A stretch of 64,000 bases of DNA from Mobilicoccus pelagius NBRC 104925 (GTDB taxonomy: Bacteria; Actinomycetota; Actinomycetes; Actinomycetales; Dermatophilaceae): assembly GCF_000247995.1 (NCBI RefSeq), contig NZ_BAFE01000047.1, positions 34,473-98,472 on the forward strand, given 5' to 3'. Positions 39,917 to 49,217 of the stretch are shown in pieces. The position numbers and the translations under genes are program-made. The stretch's first letter is position 1. Every line of letters begins with the position of its first letter. The notes beneath the pieces are model-generated. The model did not search any database. It saw only the letters and a program-made list of their open reading frames with translations, and was not told the origin of the DNA.

Positions 39917-40839
39917 CGGAGTGCCTCCTGCCGGCTCGGGACGACGGCCTCGACGAGTTGCCGGACGAGGTCGGCGAGGGACCCGGGCTCGAAGGAGTCG
40001 GGCGGGACGTGGCCGGGGAGGAACGCGGCCCGCCGGTCGGGGGTGGAGGCAGCCCAGGCGGCGAGGTCGTCGACCTCGGCGTGCTCGAGACCGTGGCCGC
40101 CGACGGCGAGCCACACGGGCACGTCGACGTGGTCGTAGAGGTCGAGACCGAAGGGCCCGCGGCCGATGCGGGCGAGGGCCTGCTCGACGAGGGGGCGGCG
40201 CGGGAGGCGCTCCCAGCCGTCCTCGGTGTCGCACAGCTGCCGGGCGATGTAGGCGCGGAGCTGGTCGAGCGGGATGTCCTCGTTGACCCAGTCGGTGGCG
40301 GCGCGCGCCGCGCGACGTTCGACGAACTCCTCACGGTCCGCCTCGGTGCCGGTCGCGAAGATCTCGTTGCGGGCGTCCCACTCGTCGATCGTGTCGGCGC
40401 CGAGGACCTCGTCGTACTCGGCGGCGGCGGCCTGCCCGCGCTTCCACGTGAACGGTCCGACGACCAGGACGCCCGACGCACCGAGGGCCCCGGCCAGGTC
40501 GTCGAACAGCGGGAGGAGCTCCTCGCTCTCGAGGACGAGGATGGGGTCGTGCACGTCGAGGGCGTCGAGCACGGCGGGCAGGTCGGCGGTGAGGTGGTCG
40601 AGGGTCTCCTCGACGGCACGGGTGCGACCGTGACCGCAGAGGTCGACGGCGAGGGGTCGGGAGAACGCCGCGAGGGCGGGGCCGAGGGTGCCCCACACCT
40701 CGGCGGTCGAGGCGATCTGGTGGAGGAGGACGACATCGGGTCGCCGATCGGCGCCGTGGGGGGCGACGCTCTCGTCCTCCTCCTGGAAGTGGATGACCGC
40801 GTACCGGCCGTTCGGGGTGTCGACGTGGACGTCTCGCAT
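39913..40839 (-). CDS. Alpha/beta-hydrolase-fold protein lacking the catalytic nucleophile elbow
   Basis: 308 residues, GGGGGAGG 8 nt before the ATG. It has the fold's overall layout ([34 protein letters not shown]). But HG of the oxyanion loop is HQ (residues 40-41), and the elbow that should read GxSxG is LVLESEEL (residues 101-108). No hydrolase activity is expected. A relative with the same losses lies at 41895-42770 on the other strand. Its stop overlaps the isoaspartyl peptidase ATG. Confidence 0.78.
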   Translation of the reverse strand: MRDVHVDTPNGRYAVIHFQEEDESVAPHGADRRPDVVLLHQIASTAEVWGTLGPALAAFSRPLAVDLCGHGRTRAVEETLDHLTADLPAVLDALDVHDPILVLESEELLPLFDDLAGALGASGVLVVGPFTWKRGQAAAAEYDEVLGADTIDEWDARNEIFATGTEADREEFVERRAARAATDWVNEDIPLDQLRAYIARQLCDTEDGWERLPRRPLVEQALARIGRGPFGLDLYDHVDVPVWLAVGGHGLEHAEVDDLAAWAASTPDRRAAFLPGHVPPDSFEPGSLADLVRQLVEAVVPSRQEALR

Positions 40840-40927
40840 GTCGACATCCTCCCCCATCGGGGCCGGAACCGGGCTTTCCGCCCCGGGCCTCGCGCACGGC
40901 CCGGATGGGTGGGGCACCCCTGGGGGC

Positions 40928-41310
40928 ATGGTCGCCCTCGCTCCGTTCCTCGAGGCCCGTGACGCGCTCGCCGGGATGGTGGGTCGTCGTTTCCCCGTCA
41001 CCCTCGTCGGCCGGGCCCCCGCCGATCGCGCCGCACGCCGGGGGCGTCAGCTCGTCTCACACCTCGGCCGGAAGGCGACCGAGGAGTGGCGAGCCCACGG
41101 GTCAGGGATCCGTGCCGTTCGGCGCCGGGGAGCGGGTCGTCCTCACTGCGACGGACACCGAACTCGTCGCCACCCTCACGTGCCCCGCGGCCCGGGCCGA
41201 CGAGTTGCGCAACGTCGTCGAGCGGCACTGCTGCGGTTCGGCGCGAAGGACGGACTCGTGACGACCTGGCAGGACGGCGCTGAGACGGCGGTCACGGGGC
41301 CTCACCGCCC
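40928..41310 (+). pseudogene. Frameshifted DUF2218-like gene
   Basis: ATG 40928 opens [20 protein letters not shown] and RGRQLVSHLGRKATEEW, typical of the start of DUF2218. Near 41095-41110 coding passes to another frame (VPFGAGERVVLTATDTELVA, ADELRNVVERH), and at ~41228 back to the first (LLRFGAKDGLVTTWQDG). Restoring one C in CAC-TGCTG would give RHLLRFGA, the expected family sequence. Two compensating shifts within 140 nt point to a dead gene or assembly indels. DUF2218 function is unknown. Confidence 0.65.
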
Positions 41311-41333
41311 GCGCGGGCGCAGGTGGCGTCCAC

Positions 41334-41339
41334 TAGCCT
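41334..41339 (+). promoter_or_regulatory. -10 element, leaderless promoter
   Basis: TAGCCT, 6 nt before the ATG at 41346 of the Nudix gene. Confidence 0.55.
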
Positions 41340-41345
41340 GCCGCC

Positions 41346-41810
41346 ATGTTCGCGCTTCCCGAGATCCCCGTGTCGGCGGGGGCGATCCTCTTCGACGAGA
41401 GGGGTCGCCTGCTCGTGCTCAAACCGACGTACAAGTCGGGGTGGACGCTGCCCGGCGGGGTGATGGAGGCCGACGGGGAGACGCCGTGGGAGGCGTGTCG
41501 ACGCGAAGTCGCCGAGGAGACCGGCATCGAGGTGAGCACCGGGCGGCTCGCCTGCGTCGACACCCGACCGGCGAAGAAGGGCGCGAAGCTGGGACTGCGG
41601 TTCCTCTTCGACTGTGGCACCCTCTCGGCCGAGCAGGTCGCGGGGATCCGCCTGCAGGAGTACGAGATCAGCGAACACCGGTTCGTGAGCGTACCCGGCG
41701 CCCTGGAGCTGCTGCGCCCACCGGTCCGACGCCGGGTGAAAAAGGCGTTGAAGTCCGATTCGTGCGTCTATCTCGAGAACGGGCGGCGTGTCTCGGGCGT
41801 CACACGCTGA
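41346..41810 (+). CDS. Nudix hydrolase
   Basis: 154 residues. The Nudix box runs from GWTLPGGVMEADGETPWEA to CRREVAEETGIEV (residues ~33-65) with the REVAEETG metal-binding helix intact. It begins with PEIPVSAGAILFDERGRLLV, common in ADP-ribose/NDP-sugar or housecleaning pyrophosphatases. The substrate cannot be read from the sequence. TAGCCT-N6-ATG indicates leaderless transcription, which also fixes the start. Confidence 0.9.
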   Translation: MFALPEIPVSAGAILFDERGRLLVLKPTYKSGWTLPGGVMEADGETPWEACRREVAEETGIEVSTGRLACVDTRPAKKGAKLGLRFLFDCGTLSAEQVAGIRLQEYEISEHRFVSVPGALELLRPPVRRRVKKALKSDSCVYLENGRRVSGVTR

Positions 41811-41894
41811 CGGAGTCCTCACGTCGGCCCCGTGGCGCCCGATGACGACGAGGACGAGACTTTCGTCGCACCCCGCCCCGAGAGGACGTTCGAG

Positions 41895-42770
41895 ATGACA
41901 TGTGACATCGCGGTGGAGGTGGACGGAGACCGGTACGCCACGATCGATTACGGCGGCACCGGCCCCGACATCCTCCTCATCCACCAGCTCGCCTCCAACG
42001 CTCAGGTGTGGGCGCCGGTCGCGGCCGACCTGGCCGGTATCGGCCACGTCGTCGCCGTCGACCTGCGGGCTCACGGCCTCTCGCGCCTGCCCGTCGACCG
42101 CCCGGAACGTCTCGTCGGGGACGTCGTGGGGGTCGCGCGTGAACTCGGGCTGCACCGCCCCTACGTCCTCGTCGAGCAGGACGAGATGCTCGCCCTCGAT
42201 CCGGACCGCATGGCGGGTCTCGACGCGCCGACGCTCGGGATGCTCGCTTTGGCGAGCGTCCGCCGTGGTGAAGAGGCCCGCACGGAGTGGGCCGAGCAGG
42301 TGGGCCCGGAGACCTTCGACGTGTGGGACGAACGGTTCGGCCTGTTCGCCACCGGCGCCGCCGACGAGTTCGAGCCCCACCTCGAGAAGATCGTCGCGCG
42401 GGCGCACGGCGACTGGGTCGCGCACCGCATCGGCGTGGACCAGTACCGCGACTTCTACCGGCGTCAGATCGAGACGACGCCGGAGGGATGGCGTCGGCTC
42501 CCCGGTCGGCAGGCGATGGACGACATCGTGCGTTACATCGAGACGCAACCCCAGGGACTCGATCTCCTCGACACCTACGACGGGCCCGTATGGATCCTCG
42601 CCTCCGACGAGGCGACGACGGACGTCGAGATCGAGACGCTCCGCGAGTACACCGCGGGCCGTGACGACCGGGAGATCCGTGTCGTGCCCGGCGGCCCCAA
42701 GGTCGAGGCGCTCGACGGCGAGGCGCTCGCGGCCGCCGTCGCGGAGATGATCCGCCGGCACCCCGCCTGA
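41895..42770 (+). CDS. Second alpha/beta-hydrolase-fold protein lacking the nucleophile elbow
   Basis: 291 residues from ATG 41895 (AGAGGA upstream); GTG 41832 would add 21 acidic residues. It aligns with the protein at 39913-40839: DILLIHQLASNAQVWAPVAA against [20 protein letters not shown], then VVAVDLRAHGLSRL. As in its relative the oxyanion HG is HQ (residues 30-31), and the elbow is VLVEQDEM (residues 91-98) with no Ser. The C-terminal His region is also unlike active enzymes. The pair may be binding or scaffold proteins; function unknown. Confidence 0.75.
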   Translation: MTCDIAVEVDGDRYATIDYGGTGPDILLIHQLASNAQVWAPVAADLAGIGHVVAVDLRAHGLSRLPVDRPERLVGDVVGVARELGLHRPYVLVEQDEMLALDPDRMAGLDAPTLGMLALASVRRGEEARTEWAEQVGPETFDVWDERFGLFATGAADEFEPHLEKIVARAHGDWVAHRIGVDQYRDFYRRQIETTPEGWRRLPGRQAMDDIVRYIETQPQGLDLLDTYDGPVWILASDEATTDVEIETLREYTAGRDDREIRVVPGGPKVEALDGEALAAAVAEMIRRHPA

Positions 42771-42789
42771 CCCGCAGCGCGTCGCCTCC

Positions 42790-43350
42790 TCAGCGACCCG
42801 TCACGTCCGACGCCCTCTCCACCGCCCGGCGCACGAGGTTTTCCACCTCGGCCGGGAGGTCGGGGAGGGCGTCGACGTCGAACCAGCGCAGGTCGGTCGA
42901 CTCCTCCGACCTCGCCTCCAGGGCCCCCTCGGGGGCGAGCGCGACGTAGCGCACGTCGAGGTGGCGGGTCGGCTCCGTGTAGCCCTTGCAGACGATCGGG
43001 TGGCAGTGGAGGTCGACGGGTATCGGGTCGAGGTCGACGTCGAACCCGCCCTCTTCGCGTGCCTCTCGCCTCGCCGCGTCGGCGAGGGAGGCGTCGCCCT
43101 CCTCGACGTGTCCGCCGAGCTGCAGCCATCGCCCGACACGGGGGTGGAGGGTGAGGAGCGTGCGGGTGCGGTCGGCCGAGAGCACGACGACCGAGGCCGT
43201 GACGTGCCCGGGAGCGCACGTGCGGCTCGGGGCGTCCGGCCGGGCGGCGAGGAAGGCGAGGTAGGCGTGTCGCAGCGCGTCCTGGTCGGCGTCGGGCGCG
43301 GACCAGCTCGTGAGGGTGGCCGTGATGTCGGCGCGTAGGGGGCTCGTCAC
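42790..43350 (-). CDS. Nudix hydrolase
   Basis: About 186 residues; GTG 43350 chosen, GTG 43359 equally possible. The Nudix box is GRWLQLGGHVEEGDASLADA then ARREAREEGG (residues ~72-101), with Gly-Gly-His and the REAREEGG helix. It is preceded by VTASVVVLSADRTRTLLTLH and followed by PIPVDLHCHPIVCKGYTEPT and HLDVRYVALA, a pattern seen in Nudix proteins acting on nucleoside-type diphosphates. It is convergent with the hydrolase-fold gene, 19 nt apart. Substrate unknown. Confidence 0.85.
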   Translation of the reverse strand: MTSPLRADITATLTSWSAPDADQDALRHAYLAFLAARPDAPSRTCAPGHVTASVVVLSADRTRTLLTLHPRVGRWLQLGGHVEEGDASLADAARREAREEGGFDVDLDPIPVDLHCHPIVCKGYTEPTRHLDVRYVALAPEGALEARSEESTDLRWFDVDALPDLPAEVENLVRRAVERASDVTGR

Positions 43351-43622
43351 CGGGCCCACGATGCCAGACGGTCCGGTGCGCGACGACGGACCGCGGGCAC
43401 CCACCCCTCGCGCATGGACCCATCGGCGCAGGTCAGCGGCGGTCCGGGCGCCGGGGCCACCTCCATCCCCGGAGGGCCCCACCCCGTCGATCGGCTAACC
43501 TCGGAAGGGAGTTCGTCACGAGGCCGCCGCCACCCCGGGCCACCTCCTGCCGCATGACGACCCCCGCACGACGACCCCCGCACGATGACCACCGCACGAC
43601 CCGCCGACCCATCGGAGACGAC

Positions 43623-46184
43623 GTGACCCACGAGACCGACTTCCACGACGACTCACGCACCGTGGGCGAGACCCCGGAGATGGCCACGTCCGTCACCGGA
43701 CCCCAGTTCGAGCCGACGCACGAGCGCGCCCTCACCCCCGCCGTGGGTCCGGCCCGCGACGTCGACGGGTTCGTCCGCCAGTTCCTGCGTGAGCTCAACT
43801 ACACGCAGGGCGTGCCGCTCTCGCGCTCGACGCTCAACGACCAGTACCTCGCGCTCGCCCGCACGGTCCGTCATTACCTCATGCAGGGGTGGATCCGGAC
43901 GGGCAAGCGGCGCCGCGACGCGGGCGACAAGGTCATCGGTTACCTGTCGGCGGAGTACCTCCTCGGGCGTCAGCTCGACAACGCCCTGCTCGCGGCCGGC
44001 CTCGAGGACATCGCCCGCGAGGCGATGAAGGAGTGCGGCCTCGACGTCGACCTCCTCCGCTCCCAGGAGATCGAGCCGGGCCTCGGCAACGGTGGCCTCG
44101 GTCGTCTCGCGGCCTGCTTCGTCGACTCCCTCGCGACGATGGACGTCTCCTGCATCGGGTACGGCATCCGCTACGAGTACGGCATCTTCAAGCAGACGTT
44201 CGAGGACGGCCGCCAGGTCGAGGTGCCGGACAGCTGGCTCGCGCTCGGCTCCCCGTGGGAGTTCCCGCAGCCCGACCGCGCCGTGCAGATCGACTTCGGT
44301 GGCCACACCGAGCGGTACACGGGCGACGACGGCCGCGAGCGCACCCGCTGGGTGCCTGCGTGGGACGTGCAGGCGGTGCCTTACCACCTCCTCGTGCCGG
44401 GCTATCGCAACGGCGTCGTCAACACCCTGCGCCTGTGGAGCGCGAAGGCGACGAACGCGTTCGACCTCCAGCTCTTCAACCAGGGCGACTACGCCGAGGC
44501 CGTGCGCGCGCAGACGTTCGCGGAGAACATCACGAAGGTCCTCTACCCCGAGGACTCCACGCCGCAGGGGCGCGAGCTGCGCCTCCAGCAGCAGTACTTC
44601 TTCGTCGCCGCCTCGATCAAGGACTTCATCCGCCACACCCTCCCGGCGGACTTCGACCTGCACCGGCTGCCCGAGCGGATCGCCTTCCAGCTCAACGACA
44701 CCCACCCCGTCATCGCGATCCCCGAGCTCATGCGGATCCTCGTCGACGAGCACGACTTCGAGTGGGACGAGGCGTGGGACGTCACGAAGCAGTGCTTCGA
44801 CTACACATGCCACACGCTGCTTCCGGAGGCCCTGGAGGTGTGGCCGGTCGACCTCCTCGGCCGCCTGCTCCCACGGCACCTCGAGATCGTCTACCGCCTC
44901 AACGAGGACTTCCTCGCCCGGGTCCGCGAGCAGTTCGACGGCGACGAGGTGCGGGCCCGCCGCATGTCGATGGTCCAGGAGAACCCGGTCCGGGCGATCC
45001 GCATGGCGCACCTCGCCACGGTCGCCGCGACGAAGGTCAACGGCGTCGCCGAGCTGCACAGCCAGCTCCTGCGCGACAAGGTCCTCCCCGACTTCTCGGA
45101 GATGTGGCCCGACAAGTTCACGAACGTCACGAACGGGGTGACGCCGCGCCGCTTCGTCCGCATCGCCAACCCCGGCATGTCGGAGCTCGTCACGGAGGCG
45201 ATCGGCGAGGGGTGGCTCACCGACCTCGAGCGTCTGCGCGAGCTCGAGCCGTTCGCCGACGACGCCGCGTTCCGTGAGCGGTTCCGCGCGGTCAAGGCGG
45301 GCAACAAGGAGCGTCTGCGTCAACTCCTCCACCACCGCGACGGCATCGACCTCCCCGAGGGGCACCTCCTCGACGTCATGGTCAAGCGGCTCCACGAGTA
45401 CAAGCGGCAGAGCCTCAAACTCCTCCACGTCGTCTCGCTGTACCAGCGGCTCCTCTCCGATGAGGTCGACCCGGAGTCGACCACACCGCGCACGGTCGTG
45501 TTCGGCGCGAAGGCCGCGCCGGGCTACTTCATGGCGAAGGAGACGATCGCGCTCATCAACGCGGTCGCCGCGACGATCGACGCCGACGAGCGGGTCGCCG
45601 GGCGTCTCGCCATCGCGTTCCCGGCGAACTACAACGTCACCCTCGCCGAGACGCTCATCCCCGCGGCCGACCTCTCCGAGCAGATCAGCCTCGCCGGCAA
45701 GGAGGCCTCGGGCACGGGCAACATGAAGTTCGCCCTCAACGGCGCGCTGACGATCGGCACCGACGACGGCGCGAACGTCGAGATCCGTCAGCTCGTCGGC
45801 GACGACAACTTCTTCCTCTTCGGCATGACCGAGCCGCGTGTCGCCGAGCTCCAGGCGAAGGGCTATGTACCCGGCGACGTGTACGCCTCCAGCCCGCGGC
45901 TCAAGAGCGCGATCGACTTCCTCGCGAGCGGCGAAGCCACCGGCGGCGATCCGAGCCGCGCCGCGGCGGTCGTCGACGACCTCCTCTCGAGCGACCGGTT
46001 CATGGCCCTCGCCGACTTCGACGCCTACGTCGAGGCACAGGAGAAGGTCGAGGCGACGTACGCCGACACCGAGGCGTGGACCCGTTCGGCGATCCTCAAC
46101 GTCGCCCGCTCCGGGTTCTTCTCCTCCGACCGGTCCATGCGCGACTACCTCGACCGCATCTGGAACGTCTCGGCCCGCAGCTGA
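43623..46184 (+). CDS. glgP: Glycogen/maltodextrin phosphorylase
   Basis: 853 residues from GTG 43623, preceded by GGAGACGAC; the frame is open 69 nt further 5'. Full-length GT35 phosphorylase: VIGYLSAEYLLGRQLDNALL near 105, GLGNGGLGRLAACFVDSLAT near 150, FQLNDTHPVIAIPELMRIL near 360, VMVKRLHEYKRQSL near 585. The PLP-binding Lys702 lies in SGTGNMKFALNGALTIGT. It releases glucose-1-phosphate from storage glucan. No other glycogen gene is adjacent. A TAACCT hexamer at 43496-43501 may be its -10, leaving a leader of about 115 nt. Confidence 0.95.
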   Translation: MTHETDFHDDSRTVGETPEMATSVTGPQFEPTHERALTPAVGPARDVDGFVRQFLRELNYTQGVPLSRSTLNDQYLALARTVRHYLMQGWIRTGKRRRDAGDKVIGYLSAEYLLGRQLDNALLAAGLEDIAREAMKECGLDVDLLRSQEIEPGLGNGGLGRLAACFVDSLATMDVSCIGYGIRYEYGIFKQTFEDGRQVEVPDSWLALGSPWEFPQPDRAVQIDFGGHTERYTGDDGRERTRWVPAWDVQAVPYHLLVPGYRNGVVNTLRLWSAKATNAFDLQLFNQGDYAEAVRAQTFAENITKVLYPEDSTPQGRELRLQQQYFFVAASIKDFIRHTLPADFDLHRLPERIAFQLNDTHPVIAIPELMRILVDEHDFEWDEAWDVTKQCFDYTCHTLLPEALEVWPVDLLGRLLPRHLEIVYRLNEDFLARVREQFDGDEVRARRMSMVQENPVRAIRMAHLATVAATKVNGVAELHSQLLRDKVLPDFSEMWPDKFTNVTNGVTPRRFVRIANPGMSELVTEAIGEGWLTDLERLRELEPFADDAAFRERFRAVKAGNKERLRQLLHHRDGIDLPEGHLLDVMVKRLHEYKRQSLKLLHVVSLYQRLLSDEVDPESTTPRTVVFGAKAAPGYFMAKETIALINAVAATIDADERVAGRLAIAFPANYNVTLAETLIPAADLSEQISLAGKEASGTGNMKFALNGALTIGTDDGANVEIRQLVGDDNFFLFGMTEPRVAELQAKGYVPGDVYASSPRLKSAIDFLASGEATGGDPSRAAAVVDDLLSSDRFMALADFDAYVEAQEKVEATYADTEAWTRSAILNVARSGFFSSDRSMRDYLDRIWNVSARS

Positions 46185-46434
46185 GACTCCGGCACGGCCA
46201 CGCCGAGGGGCGCGTGGGCTCCGCGACGAGAGTCGGCGGGGACGCGGAGCGAGCGACGTGGTCGGGGCCGGGCGAGGGGGGTCGTGGATGCGGACCCACC
46301 GGGGGTGATCGTGCGCGCGGCGCCGGACGCCCGCCGTCTCGCCGGGACGAGCCGCCGAGACGGCTCCGGCCGGAACCGCCCGGCGACCCCCGAACGGGTC
46401 TGCGCACGAACCCCGTCCGTTCAACCGACCCGCA

Positions 46435-46440
46435 TAGGGT
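46435..46440 (+). promoter_or_regulatory. -10 element, leaderless promoter of fprA
   Basis: TAGGGT, 6 nt before the ATG at 46447. The 262-nt gap 46185-46446 shows nothing else recognisable. Confidence 0.55.
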
Positions 46441-46446
46441 GCGTTC

Positions 46447-47871
46447 ATGGCAGACGACCTCGCCCCACGCCCGGCCCGAGATGCCACCGCCCCTACGCGA
46501 CGTCGACGCGTCGCCGTCGTCGGGGCAGGACCCTCGGGGCTGTTCGCCGCCCAGGCACTCCTCGGGCAGGAGGACGTGCCGGTGGAGGTCGACGTGTTCG
46601 ACCGGCTGCCGACACCGTTCGGGCTCGTGCGGTACGGGGTGGCGCCCGACCACCAGTCGATCAAGTCGGTCGCCCAGGCCCTCGCGCGGGTCTTCGACTC
46701 GCCGCGACTGCGGTTCCGCGGGCTCGTGCAGTTCGGCGAGGACGTCACGCGCGAGGAATTCCTCGCCGCCTACGACGCGGTGATCTATGCGGCCGGGGCG
46801 AGCGAGGACACCCGCATGAACGTGCCCGGGGAGTCGCTGCCCGGGAGCAGGTCGGCGCGGGAGTTCGTCGCCTGGTACAGCGGCCACCCCGACGCGACAC
46901 CCCAGGACCTGCGCGGCGTGACCTCGGCCGTCGCGGTGGGCGTCGGCAACGTCGCGGCGGACGTCGCCCGCATCCTCACCCGCGACCCCGCGGAGCTGGA
47001 ACGCACCGACATGCCGCAATCCGTGCTCGACGTCCTCGCCGCACACACCGTCGGTGACGTGTGGGTCGTGGGGCGGCGGGGACCGCACCACGCGAGCTTC
47101 ACGACGAAGGAACTCCGAGAGCTGTGCTCGCTCGACGGGGTGCAGATCACCGTCGACGCCGGGGCGTTCGAGGGCATCGACGACGCGGACCTCGACCGCC
47201 GCACCCGCGCCAACGTCGACGTGCTGGCCGAGGCCGCCGCGCGGGTCGTGCCCGAGTCGCGGTGCCGGCTGCACTTCCTGTTCTGGCGGCGCCCCGTCGC
47301 GATCGAGGGCGAGGACCGGGTGCACGGGGTCGTCCTCGAACGCACCGCTCTCGACGACGCGGGCCGGGTCGTGGGGACGGGTGAGACCTCGACGCTCGAC
47401 GCGCAGCTCGTGCTCCGGGCGATCGGGTACCGCGGAGTGCCGCTTCCCGGGGTGCCGTTCGACCTCGAACGCGGCGTCATCCCCAACCGTGAGGGACGCG
47501 TGACGACCGAGGACGGTGACGTCCTGCCGCGCGAGTACGTCGTCGGGTGGATCAAGCGCGGGCCGCTCGGGGTCATCGGCACGAACAAGTCCGACGCCGC
47601 CGAGACCGTGCGTCTCCTCCTCGACGACCTCGCCGCCGGGGGCGGCACGTCGGAGGACCGGACGCTCCTCGACCTCGACACCCACCTCGCCGACCGGGGC
47701 CTGCACCCGACGACGTACGACGACTGGCGCCGCATCGAGGCCGCCGAGGCCGACCGCGGCTCCGGCCGTGGACGGGACCGCACGAAGATCGAGGCGTGGT
47801 CCGAACTCCTCGACCTCGTCGCCCTCGGCCGCCCCGGTGGCCCACCCACCCCGGCCGACCGGGAGGCATGA
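46447..47871 (+). CDS. fprA: Ferredoxin/adrenodoxin-type NADP reductase (FprA family)
   Basis: 474 residues. FAD-binding VAVVGAGPSGLFAAQALL near residue 22, then VFDRLPTPFGLVRYGVAPDH, the signature of adrenodoxin reductase/FprA; NADP-binding AVAVGVGNVAADVARILTR near 160; VGRRGPHHASFTTKELREL near 205; and near the end VVGWIKRGPLGVIGTNKSDA. It moves electrons from NADPH to ferredoxin, feeding P450s and other iron-sulphur enzymes. Length and order match the mycobacterial enzyme without an N-terminal ferredoxin fusion. It has its own leaderless promoter. Confidence 0.93.
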   Translation: MADDLAPRPARDATAPTRRRRVAVVGAGPSGLFAAQALLGQEDVPVEVDVFDRLPTPFGLVRYGVAPDHQSIKSVAQALARVFDSPRLRFRGLVQFGEDVTREEFLAAYDAVIYAAGASEDTRMNVPGESLPGSRSAREFVAWYSGHPDATPQDLRGVTSAVAVGVGNVAADVARILTRDPAELERTDMPQSVLDVLAAHTVGDVWVVGRRGPHHASFTTKELRELCSLDGVQITVDAGAFEGIDDADLDRRTRANVDVLAEAAARVVPESRCRLHFLFWRRPVAIEGEDRVHGVVLERTALDDAGRVVGTGETSTLDAQLVLRAIGYRGVPLPGVPFDLERGVIPNREGRVTTEDGDVLPREYVVGWIKRGPLGVIGTNKSDAAETVRLLLDDLAAGGGTSEDRTLLDLDTHLADRGLHPTTYDDWRRIEAAEADRGSGRGRDRTKIEAWSELLDLVALGRPGGPPTPADREA

Positions 47872-48070
47872 GGGCGGCGGCCCTCCGTCATACAACGATG
47901 AGCGGAACGTCGTGGCGACAGAGGCCATCGTCCCTGTGACCGGCAACGTCACGACACCTCCGGGTCCGACCCGACTGCTCGCCCCATCGCTGTATGCCGG
48001 AAGGGGCGGCCGACCGATGCGGCCCCGAGGACGCAGGAGTCGGAGCGGCGTTCACCTGTCGTCGCGCCGA

Positions 48071-48076
48071 TAGCCT
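48071..48076 (+). promoter_or_regulatory. -10 element, leaderless promoter
   Basis: TAGCCT, 6 nt before the ATG at 48083 of the DUF2332 gene. Confidence 0.55.
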
Positions 48077-48082
48077 GCGCCC

Positions 48083-49135
48083 ATGAAGCTGTTCGACGAC
48101 GTCGTGGCGCAGTACGAGGACTTCGCGGCCCATGCCCGGCGGGACTCCCCGTGCTTCACCGCCTGGGCGACGCGGGTGGCGGGCGACGACGAGGTCCTCG
48201 CCTGGGTCGGGCGCCTCCCGCCGATCAAGCAGCAACCGAACATCGTGTTCGCCGCCGCACGCTGGCACGGCGTGCCCGCCCCCGGCCCCTACGAGGCGCT
48301 CCGGGAGACACTCCTCGCCGACGACCCCGAGGACCCGCAGGGCATCACCGCGACGATCCTCGCCCGCTCCACACAGACCAACGAGGTCGGCCGACTCGCC
48401 ACCCTGTCAACGGTGTTCGCGCGCATCGTCGCCGAGTCGGGGCGCCCCCTCGCCCTCGTCGAGGCGGGTGCCAGCGCCGGGGCGTGCCTCTACCCCGACC
48501 GGTACGCCTACCGCTACCTCGTCGGCCCCGAGAAGACGCCCGTGACGTGGAGACCTGCCGGCGCCGCCGACTCCCCCGCGACGGAACTCACGTGCCGCGC
48601 CAAGGGGTCGTTCGTCCCGCCCACGTCGGGGGTCCCCGTCGCGTGGCGCGGCGGGCTCGACCTCGCCCCGGTCGACGCCGCCGACGACGATGCGACCTCG
48701 TGGCTCGAGACCCTCGTGTGGCCCGAGCAGGAGGCGCGGCGCGAACGCCTTCGCACCGCCCTCGACGTCGTGCGGGAGGACCCGCCCGTGTTGCGGCGGG
48801 GCGACATCCTCACCTCTGACCTCGACGACCTCATCGACGAGGCGGCCGAGCACGGGGAGGTCGTCGTCTTCCACACCGCCGTCGTCGCCTACCTGGAGCC
48901 CGACGACCGCGAACGGTTCGTCGACGCGATGACGGATCGCGTCGCCCACGACCGATGCCGGTGGGTGAGCAACGAGGGCAAGAACGTCGTCCCCAGCATC
49001 ACCGCCACGGGGCCGACGATCCCGGAGGATCACCCGACGTTCGTCCTCGGCCTCGACGGCACGGCCCTCGCGTGGACGCACGGCCACGGCCGCTCGCTCA
49101 CCTGGCTCGACCGAGCCGCGCACCCCGCCGGGTAG
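48083..49135 (+). CDS. DUF2332 family protein
   Basis: 350 residues. Matches the DUF2332 pattern of actinobacteria: an N-terminal helical domain (YEDFAAHARRDSPCFTAWAT, LPPIKQQPNIVFAAARWHG, ARSTQTNEVGRLATLSTVFA), then LALVEAGASAGACLYPDRYA, which resembles a nucleotide- or SAM-binding loop. The late part holds VVFHTAVVAYLEPDDRERF and CRWVSNEGKNVVPSI. The fold hints at a methyltransferase-like domain, but no reaction is known. It ends before a hairpin shared with the convergent cyclophilin gene. Confidence 0.9.
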   Translation: MKLFDDVVAQYEDFAAHARRDSPCFTAWATRVAGDDEVLAWVGRLPPIKQQPNIVFAAARWHGVPAPGPYEALRETLLADDPEDPQGITATILARSTQTNEVGRLATLSTVFARIVAESGRPLALVEAGASAGACLYPDRYAYRYLVGPEKTPVTWRPAGAADSPATELTCRAKGSFVPPTSGVPVAWRGGLDLAPVDAADDDATSWLETLVWPEQEARRERLRTALDVVREDPPVLRRGDILTSDLDDLIDEAAEHGEVVVFHTAVVAYLEPDDRERFVDAMTDRVAHDRCRWVSNEGKNVVPSITATGPTIPEDHPTFVLGLDGTALAWTHGHGRSLTWLDRAAHPAG

Positions 49136-49148
49136 GGACGGGACACGA

Positions 49149-49198
49149 CGACGCCGCCGGACCCGACCGCCTCGCGGCGGCAGGTCACGGCGGCGTCG
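49149..49198. terminator. Bidirectional hairpin between DUF2332 and cyclophilin genes
   Basis: Perfect 11-bp stem CGACGCCGCCG / CGGCGGCGTCG; the inner 28 nt can pair partly (CCGCC..GGCGG). It lies between convergent stops. Confidence 0.6.
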
Positions 49199-49217
49199 AC
49201 ACCCGTGAGGGCGTCCG

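Noticed and set aside
38735..40847. Apparent 1232-residue fusion by extending the chemoreceptor frame upstream to 40847
   Set aside because: The part before GTG 38735 is Arg/Pro/Ser-rich antisense-type sequence overlapping the asparaginase and hydrolase-fold genes; GGAGACGAC fixes the real start.
43653..46748. 1031-residue minus-strand frame opposite glgP
   Set aside because: It has the Leu/Val/Asp/Arg-heavy composition of an antisense shadow and lies exactly over a complete glycogen phosphorylase.
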